A stretch of 64,000 nt of DNA from Streptomyces tuirus (GTDB lineage Bacteria > Actinomycetota > Actinomycetes > Streptomycetales > Streptomycetaceae), in assembly GCA_018195615.1 (NCBI GenBank), contig JAGTPG010000002.1:3961501-4025500 (forward strand), given 5' to 3'. Position numbers and translations under genes: made by a program. Position 1 is the first letter of the stretch. Each line of letters starts with the position of its first letter. The notes beneath the pieces were generated by a model. The model was not told the DNA's origin and searched no databases. It worked only from the letters and a program-made list of their open reading frames with translations. This document shows positions 29,457-38,884 of this stretch, in pieces.

Positions 29457-29771
29457 ATGTCCGAGTTCTACTCCGAGAAGGACGTGCAGCGGGAAGTCAC
29501 CGAGCTGCAGGGCAAGTCGGCGACGGCCGCGCGGCTGTTCGACATCCGGCGGATCATCGGTGGGTTGTTCGTGATCTACGGGGTCATTGTCACAATCGCG
29601 GGGTTCACGGCGTCCGATGCCGACATCGACAAGGCGGAGGGGGTCAACATCAATCTGTGGACCGGGTTGGGGATGCTGGCCCTGGGGCTGTTCTTCCTGG
29701 TGTGGCTGAAGCTGAGGCCGACTGCTCCGCCGCCGCCGGATGTGGTGCCGGAGGATGAGCAGCGGGGGTGA
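29457..29771 (+). CDS. Small membrane protein linked to the sugar symporter
   Basis: A 104-residue protein with two membrane helices (IIGGLFVIYGVIVTIAGF and LWTGLGMLALGLFFLVWL) and charged ends. A short hydrophilic N-terminus contains EVTELQGKSATAARLFDIRR. I recognise no enzymatic motif. It starts 18 bases after the symporter with GGGAGG upstream, so co-expression is expected; it may be an accessory or regulatory subunit of the transporter. It ends nine bases before the convergent ATPase-type gene. Confidence 0.8.
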   Translation: MSEFYSEKDVQREVTELQGKSATAARLFDIRRIIGGLFVIYGVIVTIAGFTASDADIDKAEGVNINLWTGLGMLALGLFFLVWLKLRPTAPPPPDVVPEDEQRG

Positions 29772-29780
29772 CGGCGACGG

Positions 29781-30571
29781 TCAGCCGTCATTGCTGGACC
29801 GACCGATGTGAACCTCGGCCCAGATGGTCAGGCCGTGACCGCCCTGCCGGGTGCCCCAGCGGGCGGCGAGGGCGTCGGTGATCAGCAAGCCGCGGCCCCG
29901 TTCCTGCTCCGGGCTCGGCGGAAGGGGTGGCGGCGCGGGAAGGGGGGCCGCGCTGTAGCCGCGCCCTCGTCGGTCACGCTGATGGCGACCGTATCGTCGG
30001 CGACGCTCCAAGCGACGGTAATCGCGTGTCCGCCGCCGTGCTCCAGGGCGTTCGCGGCGAGTTCGCCGGTGATCGACTCGAGGTCGTCCGCCGCGCCCTG
30101 GGGCAAGCCCCACGCTCGGGCCGTGTCGCGCATGTGACGCCGGGCGGCGGGGGCGGAGGCGAGGTCTTGGCCAGGGAGGGTGAGCAGGCCGTGAGCCCGG
30201 AACCGGGGTGAGCGGTACGCCAGTACGTCGCGCACCTCCCCGGAGGGTGCCCGGACGGCCAGCGCTCTGTTGGCCAAGTCCCTCTCATCCGCCCCGAGCC
30301 GTGCGCCTCGCGACCTGGCGATGAGCAGGGCGTCGGTAAGGGCGTCAGCCAAGTGCCCGGCAAGCGTGTCGAGTTCGCCCCTCTGCGTTCCTCCCTGTGC
30401 CAGCAGATCCCGTGTCCGGCCAAGAAGCCGATCTGCGAGCCTGAGCTGCATGCTTTCGACTTGGTCGGCGAGCCGGGATGCTGGGCCGTCGCCGTCAGTG
30501 AAGAGGAGACAGGGCTGGCCCTGTGCGCCGGTCCAGGGCAGGACTCGTACGCGGTTCACTTCGTCGCTCAT
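29781..30571 (-). CDS. AbaA/RsbW-type ATP-binding regulatory protein (one frameshift)
   Basis: About 263 residues. The C-terminal part (about 165-260) is a GHKL/HATPase_c fold: ITGELAANALEHGG (N box), AISVTDEGRG and GRGLLITDALAARWG. This is the anti-sigma-like ATPase architecture common in whiJ/abaA-type loci of Streptomyces. The N-terminal half is helical. The frame change lies near 29964 (CCC to CCCC on the plus strand). Start is ATG 30571, preceded by GGGGAGG. Divergently, across 90 bases, lies the truncated end of a DUF5753 regulator plus a DUF397 gene, the usual partners. It probably binds another regulator rather than phosphorylating it. Confidence 0.8.
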
Positions 30572-30639
30572 GACGCCTCCCCGAGGCGAGCGGAGATGTC
30601 GGGGGTGTGTCGGTCGACGCCGTACGCGGTGAGGTAGGG

Positions 30640-30795
30640 GCGGACGAGGGAGTGCGCCGTCGCGGGCTGTATCTCGACGACGCAGAGGACGTGAGCGCCT
30701 ACAAGCTGACTTTCGACTACCTTCGTTCGCAGGCCGCGGACACGACTTCCTCGCTGCGGCTGATCGCTGGAGCGAGACGGGAGCTGTCCTCATGA
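30640..30795 (+). pseudogene. C-terminal remnant of a WhiJ-like (XRE/DUF5753) regulator
   Basis: Only the last 45 or so residues of a DUF5753 domain are present: RGLYLDDAEDVSAYKLTFDY, then LRSQAADTTSSLRLI, ending ARRELSS. The HTH and most of DUF5753 are missing, and no matching sequence lies upstream, where the divergent ATPase gene begins. A real truncation by deletion is the simplest reading. Its stop overlaps the ATG of the DUF397 gene, the arrangement of an intact module. Confidence 0.75.
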
Positions 30796-31022
30796 ACGAC
30801 ATAGCGACTCCATCGAACGAGCCGACGGCTGTCGCGTGGTTCAAGAGCAGTCACAGTGGCGGCGAAGGCAACGAATGCGTGGAGATCGCCAACCTTCGGA
30901 CGGGGGTGGGTCTACGGGACTCGAAGACTCCCGATGGAGGCACACTCACTGTCTCGACCGGAGCCTTCGCGGCGTTCATCGCCAGTGTGGCGAAAGGCCA
31001 GCGCGGCAACCGCTGCCCTTGA
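30792..31022 (+). CDS. DUF397 protein (WhiJ-associated small partner)
   Basis: A 76-residue DUF397 protein: AVAWFKSSHSGGEGNECVEI, then GVGLRDSKTPDGGTL and FAAFIASV. DUF397 proteins pair with XRE/DUF5753 regulators in many developmental and toxin-antitoxin-like modules of Streptomyces. Its own regulator is reduced to a remnant, so this copy may be orphaned. The ATG overlaps the remnant stop (ATGA). Confidence 0.88.
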   Translation: MNDIATPSNEPTAVAWFKSSHSGGEGNECVEIANLRTGVGLRDSKTPDGGTLTVSTGAFAAFIASVAKGQRGNRCP

Positions 31023-31352
31023 AGCCGAAAACCATAAACGCCTGCCTCCTGCGCGGGACTGCCCACCAGCGGACCGAGGCGGCACTCGTAGAAAGGACAT
31101 CCGCCCGCCCTCGCCGGCCAGCCTTTCGCCTCGCGAACATCGCGATAGTTCATTCGATGAACAAGGTGCCAATCGTTGTTACAGCGGGCGTCACGCACTG
31201 AAGCCAGACGGCAACGATTCCCTCGGGCACATGACCGGAGGGGAGCGGCGCCTAGACGATTTGATGCGAACTTACGATGCAGCGGCTGTCACTGTGGCGC
31301 TCGGTGAGTCGGCCCTGAGAGGGCGGCCCCAAGGGCGTCACCCGTCATATCA
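31023..31352. other. Decayed interval between two DUF397 copies
   Basis: No intact gene is seen. Near 31300-31345 the plus strand can encode ALGESALRGRPQG, which resembles the DUF5753 segment before the conserved middle, so this is probably an eroded part of the second regulator. Base composition is somewhat less GC-rich than the flanks. Confidence 0.5.
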
Positions 31353-31816
31353 ATGACGATTGCCTCCTCCGGCATGGCGGAGCAGCTCGACCATCTGCAG
31401 GCCATGGCTCAGCGGCCCAACGTGGACGTCCAGGTGCTTCAGTTCACTGCGGGCGCACACGCGGCGGGGTCCTGTGCCCCTTCCTGGTCCTTGGACGTCA
31501 CGGCGAAGGCGACCCGGTCGACAGCATGAGTGTGGTGTATCTGGAACTCCACAAGCGAGGCCTCTACCTCGACGCCCGCACTGATGTGCAGAGCTACAAA
31601 CTCATGTTTGACTACTCGAGGTCCCAAGCAGCCGACACGGCAACGGGCTGGTTCAAGAGCAGCTACAGCGCGGCCGACAACGAGTGCGTGGAGGTCTCCT
31701 GCATCTCGGCAGAAGTGAGCCTACGCGACTCCAAATCCCTCACTGGGAACCGACTCATAGTGAGCTCTGATGCGTTCGCCGTTTTCATTGACTCCGTGAA
31801 GGGTGGCTCTCAGTAG
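31353..31816 (+). pseudogene. DUF5753-DUF397 chimeric remnant
   Basis: With one G restored in the run near 31469, a single frame of about 154 residues appears. It starts inside DUF5753 (MAEQLDHLQAMAQRPNVDVQ, VLQFTAGAHAA), continues through RGLYLDARTDVQSYKLMFDY and SRSQAAD, then runs directly into DUF397 (TGWFKSSYSAADNECVEVSC, ending VFIDSVKGGSQ). Two normally separate proteins are thus fused and the HTH is lost. The junction DTATGWFKSS removes the end of DUF5753 and the start of DUF397, which fits an internal deletion. It could still be expressed as a fusion. Confidence 0.65.
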
Positions 31817-31906
31817 CGAGTAGCGGACCAGAGAATTGGCGGGCTACCGGCGAAGACACGAGGGCCGGGGGAAGCGGAGGGAGCGGCAATCCCCTTCGCC
31901 CCTTGG

Positions 31907-32173
31907 TTACTTATTCGAGAGCCAAGGAGAAAGGCGAGCGGAGAGATCTTCGTCAGATATTGTCGCACCTCCCCAGCCGAACCCCTGCCACGCTTGAACA
32001 TGCTGCAGAACGGGCAAGGGAACGTCGAAAGCAAGACGGAAGACGGAGATGAATGAGATAACGCCGAAGGCCGTACCCAGCTTCTCCCGGGCTAGCCCGG
32101 CAAGCTCCACGGCATCCTTGCCGTCAGCCTGAGCCATTCTCAAATCGTCTGCGATCTTTTCCAGAGTAGTCAT
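31907..32173 (-). CDS. Hypothetical small protein downstream of the toxin operon
   Basis: An 88-residue protein that I do not recognise. It starts MTTLEKIADDLRMAQADGKD, followed by a helical region, and ends SARLSPWLSNK; a middle stretch (FGVISFISVFRLAF) is hydrophobic and a GFGWGG stretch follows. No strong ribosome-binding site precedes the ATG at 32173. Codon usage is less GC-rich than in the core genes. Its place on the toxin strand beyond the immunity gene suggests an orphan immunity gene, but a terminator lies in between. Confidence that it is a gene is moderate. Confidence 0.5.
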   Translation of the reverse strand: MTTLEKIADDLRMAQADGKDAVELAGLAREKLGTAFGVISFISVFRLAFDVPLPVLQHVQAWQGFGWGGATISDEDLSARLSPWLSNK

Positions 32174-32518
32174 CGAGTACTCAGCGGCGATCGTCCGGAG
32201 GAGGTCAGTTCAGCTACCGACACTCCTTGCCCTACGCCTGTCACAAGTTGACACCTTCTCCGCACGACACACAGTTATACCGGTACTCGGATCGACGATC
32301 ACAGTTTCTGCTGATTACGAATGTCGCCAACTGCTAGTGCGGGCGGTGGGGGAGGCGGTGCTGTAGTCGCTGGTGCGGGCAGAGTTCTGCTCCACCGGCC
32401 GAGGGCAGCGACAATGTCTCTCGCTCTGGCGTGTGCGTTTCGTCGTATGAGGATGGGCAAACCGCAGGTCCTGCCGAAGTCGGTACATCTCGGCTTCGGC
32501 AGGACCTCTCAGGCGGAC
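32174..32518. other. Gene-free interval downstream of the immunity gene
   Basis: This 345-base gap contains one strong terminator (32466-32507, listed separately) and otherwise nothing I can assign. The minus-strand promoter of the small gene at 31907-32173 should lie here. A TTGACA at about 32248 is on the plus strand and leads to no gene. Confidence 0.5.
32466..32507 (-). terminator. Strong terminator of the toxin-immunity operon
   Basis: AGGTCCTGCCGAAG (32466-32479) and CTTCGGCAGGACCT (32494-32507) form a perfect 14-bp stem with a 14-base loop. It lies 12 bases past the immunity gene stop. Confidence 0.92.
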
Positions 32519-32940
32519 TCAGGACCGAAGGCCCCTTACGTGGACCATGCTCCCGTGCCCGTGTCTGTCTGGTTCTTCGACCTCGAATCCCGCCGAGGTG
32601 AGAATGCCCAGAAGGGCGGCTTGCATGTGCTGCAGCACCGTGTTGTGGTGACTGACGATCGGAGGCGGATCCGAGTAGTCGACTCCTTGCGCGAAGAGAT
32701 CGAGAGCTGCATCCCTCAGCTCCGCGTCCGTGTTCCAGTCAACGTACACCCCCCCTCGATGAAGGGCGCCACATGCACGTCCACGCCGGGGCTGCTGTGC
32801 GGACCACCGCTGAGGTCACCGCGGTACACGGGAAGACCAGCGCGGTGCAGTTCCCGGCATACCCGTTCGGCCAGCGCTTGGCGTTCAGCGATGACCTCCG
32901 GTTTGGCTGTTGGGTGCATGTCGAAAACAGGTTCAGACAT
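32519..32940 (-). CDS. Candidate immunity protein of the deaminase toxin (one frameshift)
   Basis: About 140 residues after adding one base to the 7-base C run at 32749-32755, which joins VHVAPFIEGG to VYVDWNTDAELRDAALDLF. The protein is small, acidic and has no signal peptide. Recognisable stretches are VCRELHRAGLPVYRGDLSGG, SHHNTVLQHMQAALLGIL and AGFEVEEPDRHGHG. I recognise no named immunity family. Its start overlaps the end of the large toxin gene and a strong terminator follows its stop, so it is the second and last gene of that operon, the normal place for a cognate immunity gene. Cytoplasmic binding to the deaminase domain is the inferred role. Confidence 0.72.
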
Positions 32941-35900
32941 GGGTCTCTCGTTCCTCGCCCTGCTGGTCGGTCGTTGCGTGACGTGCCATGCGTTCCCCTC
33001 CAGCCTGCCTCACATAGCGGGCGAGCAGATCCTTCGCTTCCCTGGCGAAGGAGGGGTGGTAGGGGACGGACCAGGTGATCGGCGTGCCCTCCTTGAGTGC
33101 ACCGGTCAAGGCGGAGGCGCAGTCCGGGCAGGGCTGCCGTTCCGTGTAGAGAGCGGTGATCTGCTTGGGGTCGAATCCTCTTGCCTTCAGCTTCTCCAGG
33201 ATCACTGTCTCAGAGTGGCCGGCGAAACCGCTGTTGGCGATCACGAAGTCACCGGTCTTGGGATCGTTCCATCCCGGTACCTTCGCGACAGCGACATTGC
33301 GATCCGCCCCGTAGTACCCGTTTGTCGTTCTGTACTGGTACGCGAGGTGGCTCATCTCGTCGCTGTTGTAGGCGATCAATCCCCTGGGACATGCGTCGGC
33401 GGCCATGGCCGCTCGTGAGAGCCCATGGGTTCGGCCCCTGGTGCAGGTCTTGACCAGTCCGTCGAGTCCCTTGGTCCCGATCTGGAAGATGACGTCGTCG
33501 GCGAGGCCGAGTGCACGCAGAGCGTGATAGGCGTCGGTGAAGCCGATGCCGGTCCGAGCGGCGGCGTCCACCGCCTTGACCGCGTCCGCGATGGGCCTGA
33601 GCACCTTGCCCGCGAACAGGGCCGCGACATCCACAGCCGCCCAGGCGCATCCGCCCCAGCTGCCTCCCGCACCGCCCGGGGTGATCTTCTGGGCGCACTT
33701 GATCCAACTGCCGAAGAGGATGTCGATCGGGTCGACGTTCTTCTGGTACTCAGCGATCGTGATGTTGTGCGTGACCTCGGTGGACAGTTCCTTGGTCATG
33801 TGCTGGCCCAGGTAAACCGTCGCGCCCGAGGGGCACGTGTACTTCGACGGGTCCAGGTCCTGCGCGGTGCACATGTACAGGTCGAGGACCGCTTTGAACC
33901 GGATCTTCGCGGTGATCGTGCAGTCGCCCTTGTAGAAGAGCTTGTCGATCCAGCCGTCGCAGCCGTCCGTCTTCTTGATGGTCTGCGGATCGCCGATCGT
34001 CTCGAGATGGTCGACGACATAGAACATGCTGCCGATGGAGCCGCCGGCTTCGTCGACGACGGTTCCCGTTTCGATCTGCTGCGCGTTCCCCTGTCGCTCG
34101 GCCCGTTCGGCTGCCTCCTGAGCCTCCCTGGCGTACCTCTCCGCGTCCTTTGCCGCTTCCTCGGCTTCGGTCGCGGCGGCGTCGGCGCGGTTAGCTGCCG
34201 CTCGGGCGTCCCTGGCTGCCTCTTCGGCTGCCGCGGCGGCCGTGCGGGCGGCGTCGGCGTCGAGGGCTGCCTGGTCTGCCGAGTCGCGGGCGTCCTTGGC
34301 GTGGCCTTCGGCCCGTCCGGCAGCGCGGTCCGCTGCTGCGGCGTCCGCGGTGGCGCGCTCGTTGGCCGCGATCGTGCGCTCAAGGCTGCGGGCCGCGGCT
34401 GCCGCGTATCCCGCCGCCTCGGCCGCGTAGCCGAGGGCTTCCTTTGCGTACTGGCGGGCGTCCGCCGCGTGCTGGGCGGCGGACGCCGCGTGCACCTGTG
34501 CCTGCTTGGCATCCCCGGCCGCCTGCTCTGCCAGGTTCTTCGCCGCCTCGGCCTCGGACTTGGCGTTGCTCGCGTGTGCCTCGGCCACGGCCTGCTGCTG
34601 AGCCGCGATCGTCTTCGACGCCTGTCCCGTCAGCACCACCAGGCCTGCGGCGGAGTCGGTCGTGACGTAAGGGGAGCCGAGCTGGATCGCGTCGTTGGCG
34701 GGCTTGGCGACCTGCTGGGCGGCGTTCCGCGCGTCCACGGCGGCCTGGGCGGTGACGTGGGCGTAGCCGGCGGCCTTCGCCGCTGCGACGTTGGCCTTGG
34801 CGACCTCCTTCTTCGCCGCGTCCACGTGGGCCTTGGCGGTCTTCGACTCGGTTTCGGCCTCGCTGGCCAGCTTGACCGCGGTCTTTGCTTCCGCGGCGGC
34901 GTGCTCGGAGGCGTCGATCGCGTCCGCGACGGCGGCGGTGGCGATTCTCACCGCGGCGTCGGATTTCAGCTTCGCCGCTTGCGCGTCGTCCGCATTGCTC
35001 CTGGCCCTCTTCGCCGCGGCCTCCGCACGGGTGGCTGCGGCGTCTGCTTCTTCGGCGGCCTTCGTCGCGGCGTCGGCGGCGGAGCGTGCCCGGCCGGCGG
35101 CTGCTTCGGCGTCGTCGGCGTGCTGGTCGGCCTTGTTCGCCTCGGCGCGAGCCCCGTCAGCGGCCTCACCGGCATCCAGAGAGTCGGCGTAGGCCTGTTT
35201 GGCGGCGGCCTTGGCACGTGCGGCATCGGCCTTCTGCTCGGCGTCCCATGCGTCGTCGCGCATGGCCTTGGCGTGGTCGGCTGCCTTCTTCGCCTCGTCC
35301 CGGTGCTTCTTGGCGCCGGCCTCCGCGGTTTCTGCCTTGTCCCTGGCGTCCTTCGCCTTGATGGCTTCAGCTTGGGCAGTCTGCTTGTGCTGGTTCGCTT
35401 CGGCCTGTTTGGCGGCGGCGTTCGCTTTCTCCGCCTTCGCCGTTTTCTCCTCGGCTTCCGCCGCGAGCCGCTTCGCCCGTGCCTCGGCAGCGGCGGCTTT
35501 CGCGTCCTCCTCGGCTTTCAGCGCCTTGTTGAATTCGGCCTTCGCGGTTGCCGCATCGGCCTTGGCGTTGTCGCGATGCACCTTCGCCGCGTCGGCCGCC
35601 GCCTTCGCCTGCCATTCCGCCGCCGCTGCGGCGGCCTTGCGGAACTCCGCCTTCGACTGGGCCGCCTGAGCCAGTGCGCGCTGCGCGATGGTCGCGCTGT
35701 CCCCGGCTGAAGCACGGGTGGCCGCCTCGGCGGTCGTACCGGCCTTCACCATCGCCTCAAGCGCGGCGGCGGCGCCCTTGGTGACCTGCGCCTTCTGCTG
35801 GCCCACCAGCAGCCCACGGCCACGCGGCGCGCCCTGCTTGTCCGCGACGGCGTACGCGGACTCCTCCATCGTGTCCGTGGCGGTAGCGAGCTTCTGCGCC

Positions 35901-37575
35901 TTCTCCGAGTAAGCCTTGAGGGCGTCGAGTTGCTTCTTGGCCCCGCCTGCGCCGCGCTGACGCCCCTCTCGGCCTTGGTGAACTGGGCCTTGTCCGGGTA
36001 GAACAGGCTGTCCGTGCCGTTGTGGCCCTTGGGAACGATCCGGAACTTCTGCGGGTTTGTGCTGTTGCACCCCCACAGCCAGGCATCGTGGCTGTTGTCG
36101 AACTTGTTCAGGTCCAGGCACTTGTCCGTGGCTACGTTGCGCAGCTCGCTGACGGCGCGGACATCAAACTGCCACTGCTGTGCCTTGCTGGCGTTGCACG
36201 TCCAGATCTGGATCTTCGTGCCGTTGGCCGGGTTACTGTTCTGGACGTCCAGGCACTTCTGGGACTTGACGTTGACCAGGCCGTAGCCGTTGCCGGACGT
36301 GCCACGGAGCTGCCACTGCTGCGCCGGGGAGTCGTGGCAGGTGTAGATCTGCACCGGGGTGCCGTCGGTCGTCTTGCCGCCCTGCACGTCCAGGCACTTG
36401 CCCTTGGCCGCCTCTACCTGGACGACCGCCGGGGAATCGCCGATCCACCCCAAACCGCCGGGCGACCAGTAGTCCTGCCAGCGAGTCAGACGGTCGGCGA
36501 CCCACGAGTGCCCCAGCATGTTCCCCAACGCCTTCGCACCGGCGGCGAGGGACTTGGTGGCCTCCTGGTTGAACTTCAGGATCTGGTTGCGCTCGTGGGC
36601 CTGGGAGGCGATCTCCTGCTGCCACTCAGCAGCAGCCGTCTCGGCTATAGCTCCCAGGGCTCTGTTCGGATCGATCGGGTCCCGCCAGGTGCACGCCGCG
36701 AAGCGGGACTTCAGGTCCTCGACCGCTATCCGGTGTTCGGCTGTACCGGGCTCCGGCGCGGTGCGGGGGAATCCGCCGGAGGCCAGGAACATGCGGGCGT
36801 CATCGGCGCCCTTGCCGTTGGAGGTGTCGAGCAGCCCTTGGAACGCACGCCGTTCCTCGTACTGCCGCTGCCGCTCCTCAGCGGGCAGGTCCGGGTCATA
36901 GGGCTCGTCGCCGTAGAGCGGGGTGCCCAGATCGGTAACGACCTTGAGTGTCTGGTCGTCGGCCTTGGGTGTGGGGTCCTGGTAGAAGTCGCCTTCGTCC
37001 TTCCAGAACCTGTCGGCGATCCAGCGGGTCAGGCCGGTCTGGCTGTGGAAGTCCGGCTCCTGGCCACCTGGTCCTCCAGGAGGCCAGTGGAAACCGGAGT
37101 CGGTGAACCCGCCCGGAGTCTCCAGGCCATCGAGAGGCTTGGCCCATTCATTCCGAAGGGCCCCGATGGCATCGAGCTCCTTCTCGGCCCTGTCCCTGTC
37201 TTGCTCGTACGCAACGGCCAGCTGCGTCTGCTGCCAGTGCTGCCGGTCGGCCAGTGCGTGCAGCTTGTCCGGCGGCTGGTTGAGGCCGTCCTGGGCGGTC
37301 GCGGCCATGGACGGTCCACCCAGGCGCAGCACATCCGCCATCAGGCACTGGTCCTGCCGCAGTTGCTCGGCCGCCGTGTCCTCGGCCCAGTCGTTCGAGT
37401 CGTTCGCAGGGGCGGTTGCCTCCGTGCCGGTGAGTCGGTCCAGCACGTCGGGCTGGACCACGAGTCCGGCCAGTACGGCCACGGCCGTCGCGGACGTGAC
37501 CACAGAGGTCAGTAATCGGGTTCTGGTCAGGAAGGGCCTCGGTCTTGGGCGCAAGAAGGCATCCCCTCGTCGCAA
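32933..37575 (-). CDS. Giant secreted ricin-lectin / alanine-rich / deaminase toxin (one frameshift)
   Basis: About 1547 residues after one base is restored in CCCC at 35941-35944. A signal or anchor segment lies near the N-terminus (LLTSVVTSATAVAVLAGLVV). Residues 60-380 are a hydrophilic helical domain. A ricin-type beta-trefoil follows (about 385-525) with three QxW-like repeats (QQWQLRG, QQWQFDV). About 650 residues of alanine-rich coiled coil follow. The C-terminus carries a cytidine-deaminase-fold toxin: H-S-E in FAGHSETVILEKL (about 1454) and PCPDC in YTERQPCPDCAS (about 1482-1486). This is the architecture of polymorphic toxins: secretion, surface binding, stalk, then C-terminal effector. 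The target is probably a nucleic acid or nucleotide. Start is TTG 37575 or, better, TTG 37554, which follows GAGGGG. The downstream overlapping gene is the likely immunity gene. Confidence 0.8.
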
Positions 37576-37955
37576 AGGAAGACGTCGGGGTGTTCACCAG
37601 AAGAAGCGGATGAGATGCGTGGCGAGCCGCTTTCACGGCATGGCGGTGTGCCCCTCCCCGTGACGACGGTGTCCCCCCGGTCGCCGGTTGACGCGCTGTG
37701 GCGGAGTGGTCGGCCCCGCCGGGCGCGACGATCACTTTAGGTACAGGAGTTCGGATCGACCATGGTGTTTCTTCCAGGCCGGGAGCACCGTGGCACGAAA
37801 GGCGCCCTCGGGCTTCACCGGGCACGCAGCCCAACCACCCGCACCACCTGTGGGTTTTCTGTGTGCATATCGTGAACACAGTGCTGAGGCCTGTGCCATG
37901 CAAGGACAAGATCGGCCGGAACCCACCCATGCCCTACCGCTCGGCCTACCGCTGG
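37576..37955. other. Gene-free upstream region of the toxin
   Basis: This 380-base gap lies between the toxin start and the stop of the response regulator, both on the minus strand, and should hold the toxin promoter. CTGTGT (37859-37864) and ACACAG (37876-37881) form a 6-bp inverted repeat with an 11-base spacer. I see no supportable gene. Confidence 0.5.
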
Positions 37956-38648
37956 TCAGGCCTCCGACCCCGAATCCCGCGCCACCGGCCCCGCCCTGTC
38001 CAGCAACCCCGTCCTCGCCGCCAGTGCCGCCGCCTCCAGGCGGGAGCCGACGCCGAGTTTCATCAGCACGCGCTGGACGTGCGTGCGGGCCGTGGACGGG
38101 GCGATGCCCATGCCCGCCGCGATCAGACGGGTGTCCTCGCCGTCGGCCACGCGGACCAGGACCTCGACCTCCCTGGGCGTGAGCATCTGGAGCAACCGCT
38201 GGCCCTCGTCGTCCGGTTGGGCCGCGGGGTTGAGCAACTCGCTGAACGCCCCCTGCAGCAGCTGTGGCGCCACCGCCGCCTCACCCGCCCGGGCCTTCAT
38301 GATCGCCCGCTCGACACCCTCTATGCGCTCATCGTGCCGGACGTAGCCCGACGCTCCCGCCGCGAACGCGGCCGCGATGCCGCGTGGACTCGGCACCGGG
38401 CCCAGCACCAGCACCGCCACCTGCGGGCGCTCCCGCTTGATCCGCACGACCGGGTCGAAGATCCCCGGCTCCGCCGGCATGGCCGTCCCCAGCAGGCACA
38501 CCTCCGGCGCACGCGTGATCACCAGTTCCGCCGCCCCCGCGGCCGGCGCCGCCGCGGCCAGCACCCGGTGCCCCCGCAGCTTCAGCGCGGAGGCCAACGC
38601 CTCGGCCAGCAAACGGTGGTCGTCGACCACCATGAGCCGCACTCCCAT
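37956..38648 (-). CDS. LuxR-type response regulator with atypical receiver
   Basis: A 230-residue protein. The receiver starts VRLMVVDDHRLLAEALASAL, but the usual phospho-acceptor position is lost: the strand reads VCLLGTAMPAEPG where typical members have an Asp. The C-terminal NarL-type HTH is normal (LTPREVEVLVRVADGED, then APSTARTHVQRVLMKLGV). It probably works without phosphorylation, or by ligand or partner binding. No kinase is adjacent. Start is ATG 38648, preceded by a GGGGGG run. It lies between the toxin gene and the beta-propeller genes and could control either. Confidence 0.88.
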   Translation of the reverse strand: MGVRLMVVDDHRLLAEALASALKLRGHRVLAAAAPAAGAAELVITRAPEVCLLGTAMPAEPGIFDPVVRIKRERPQVAVLVLGPVPSPRGIAAAFAAGASGYVRHDERIEGVERAIMKARAGEAAVAPQLLQGAFSELLNPAAQPDDEGQRLLQMLTPREVEVLVRVADGEDTRLIAAGMGIAPSTARTHVQRVLMKLGVGSRLEAAALAARTGLLDRAGPVARDSGSEA

Positions 38649-38813
38649 CGAGCAACCCCCCAGTCACCCCGGTCCCCCCAGATGGAAGCCCCCCGGCTCC
38701 CGCCTTCATGCCCCGGAAGCTACACGCTTGTTCGACGTTGCGCTCCCCCTACCGGCGAGAATCGCCCCGATCACCGAAATTCCTCGCATGACAGGTTGAC
38801 TGCCGCATACGGG

Positions 38814-38847
38814 AACGGCCCCGCCCCTGAACAGGGACGGGGCCGTT
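38814..38847 (-). terminator. Terminator after the first beta-propeller gene
   Basis: AACGGCCCCG (38814-38823) and CGGGGCCGTT (38838-38847) form a 10-bp stem whose loop can extend it with CCCT/AGGG. It lies 38 bases past the stop of the minus-strand gene at 38885. Confidence 0.9.
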
Positions 38848-38884
38848 TCGGCACCCATTCGATCAGCGAGCTGCCGTGTATCGA

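Noticed and set aside
33400-35710. Long plus-strand frame opposite the toxin stalk
   Set aside because: It is the antisense of an alanine-rich coiled coil and lacks any recognisable domain or start signal.
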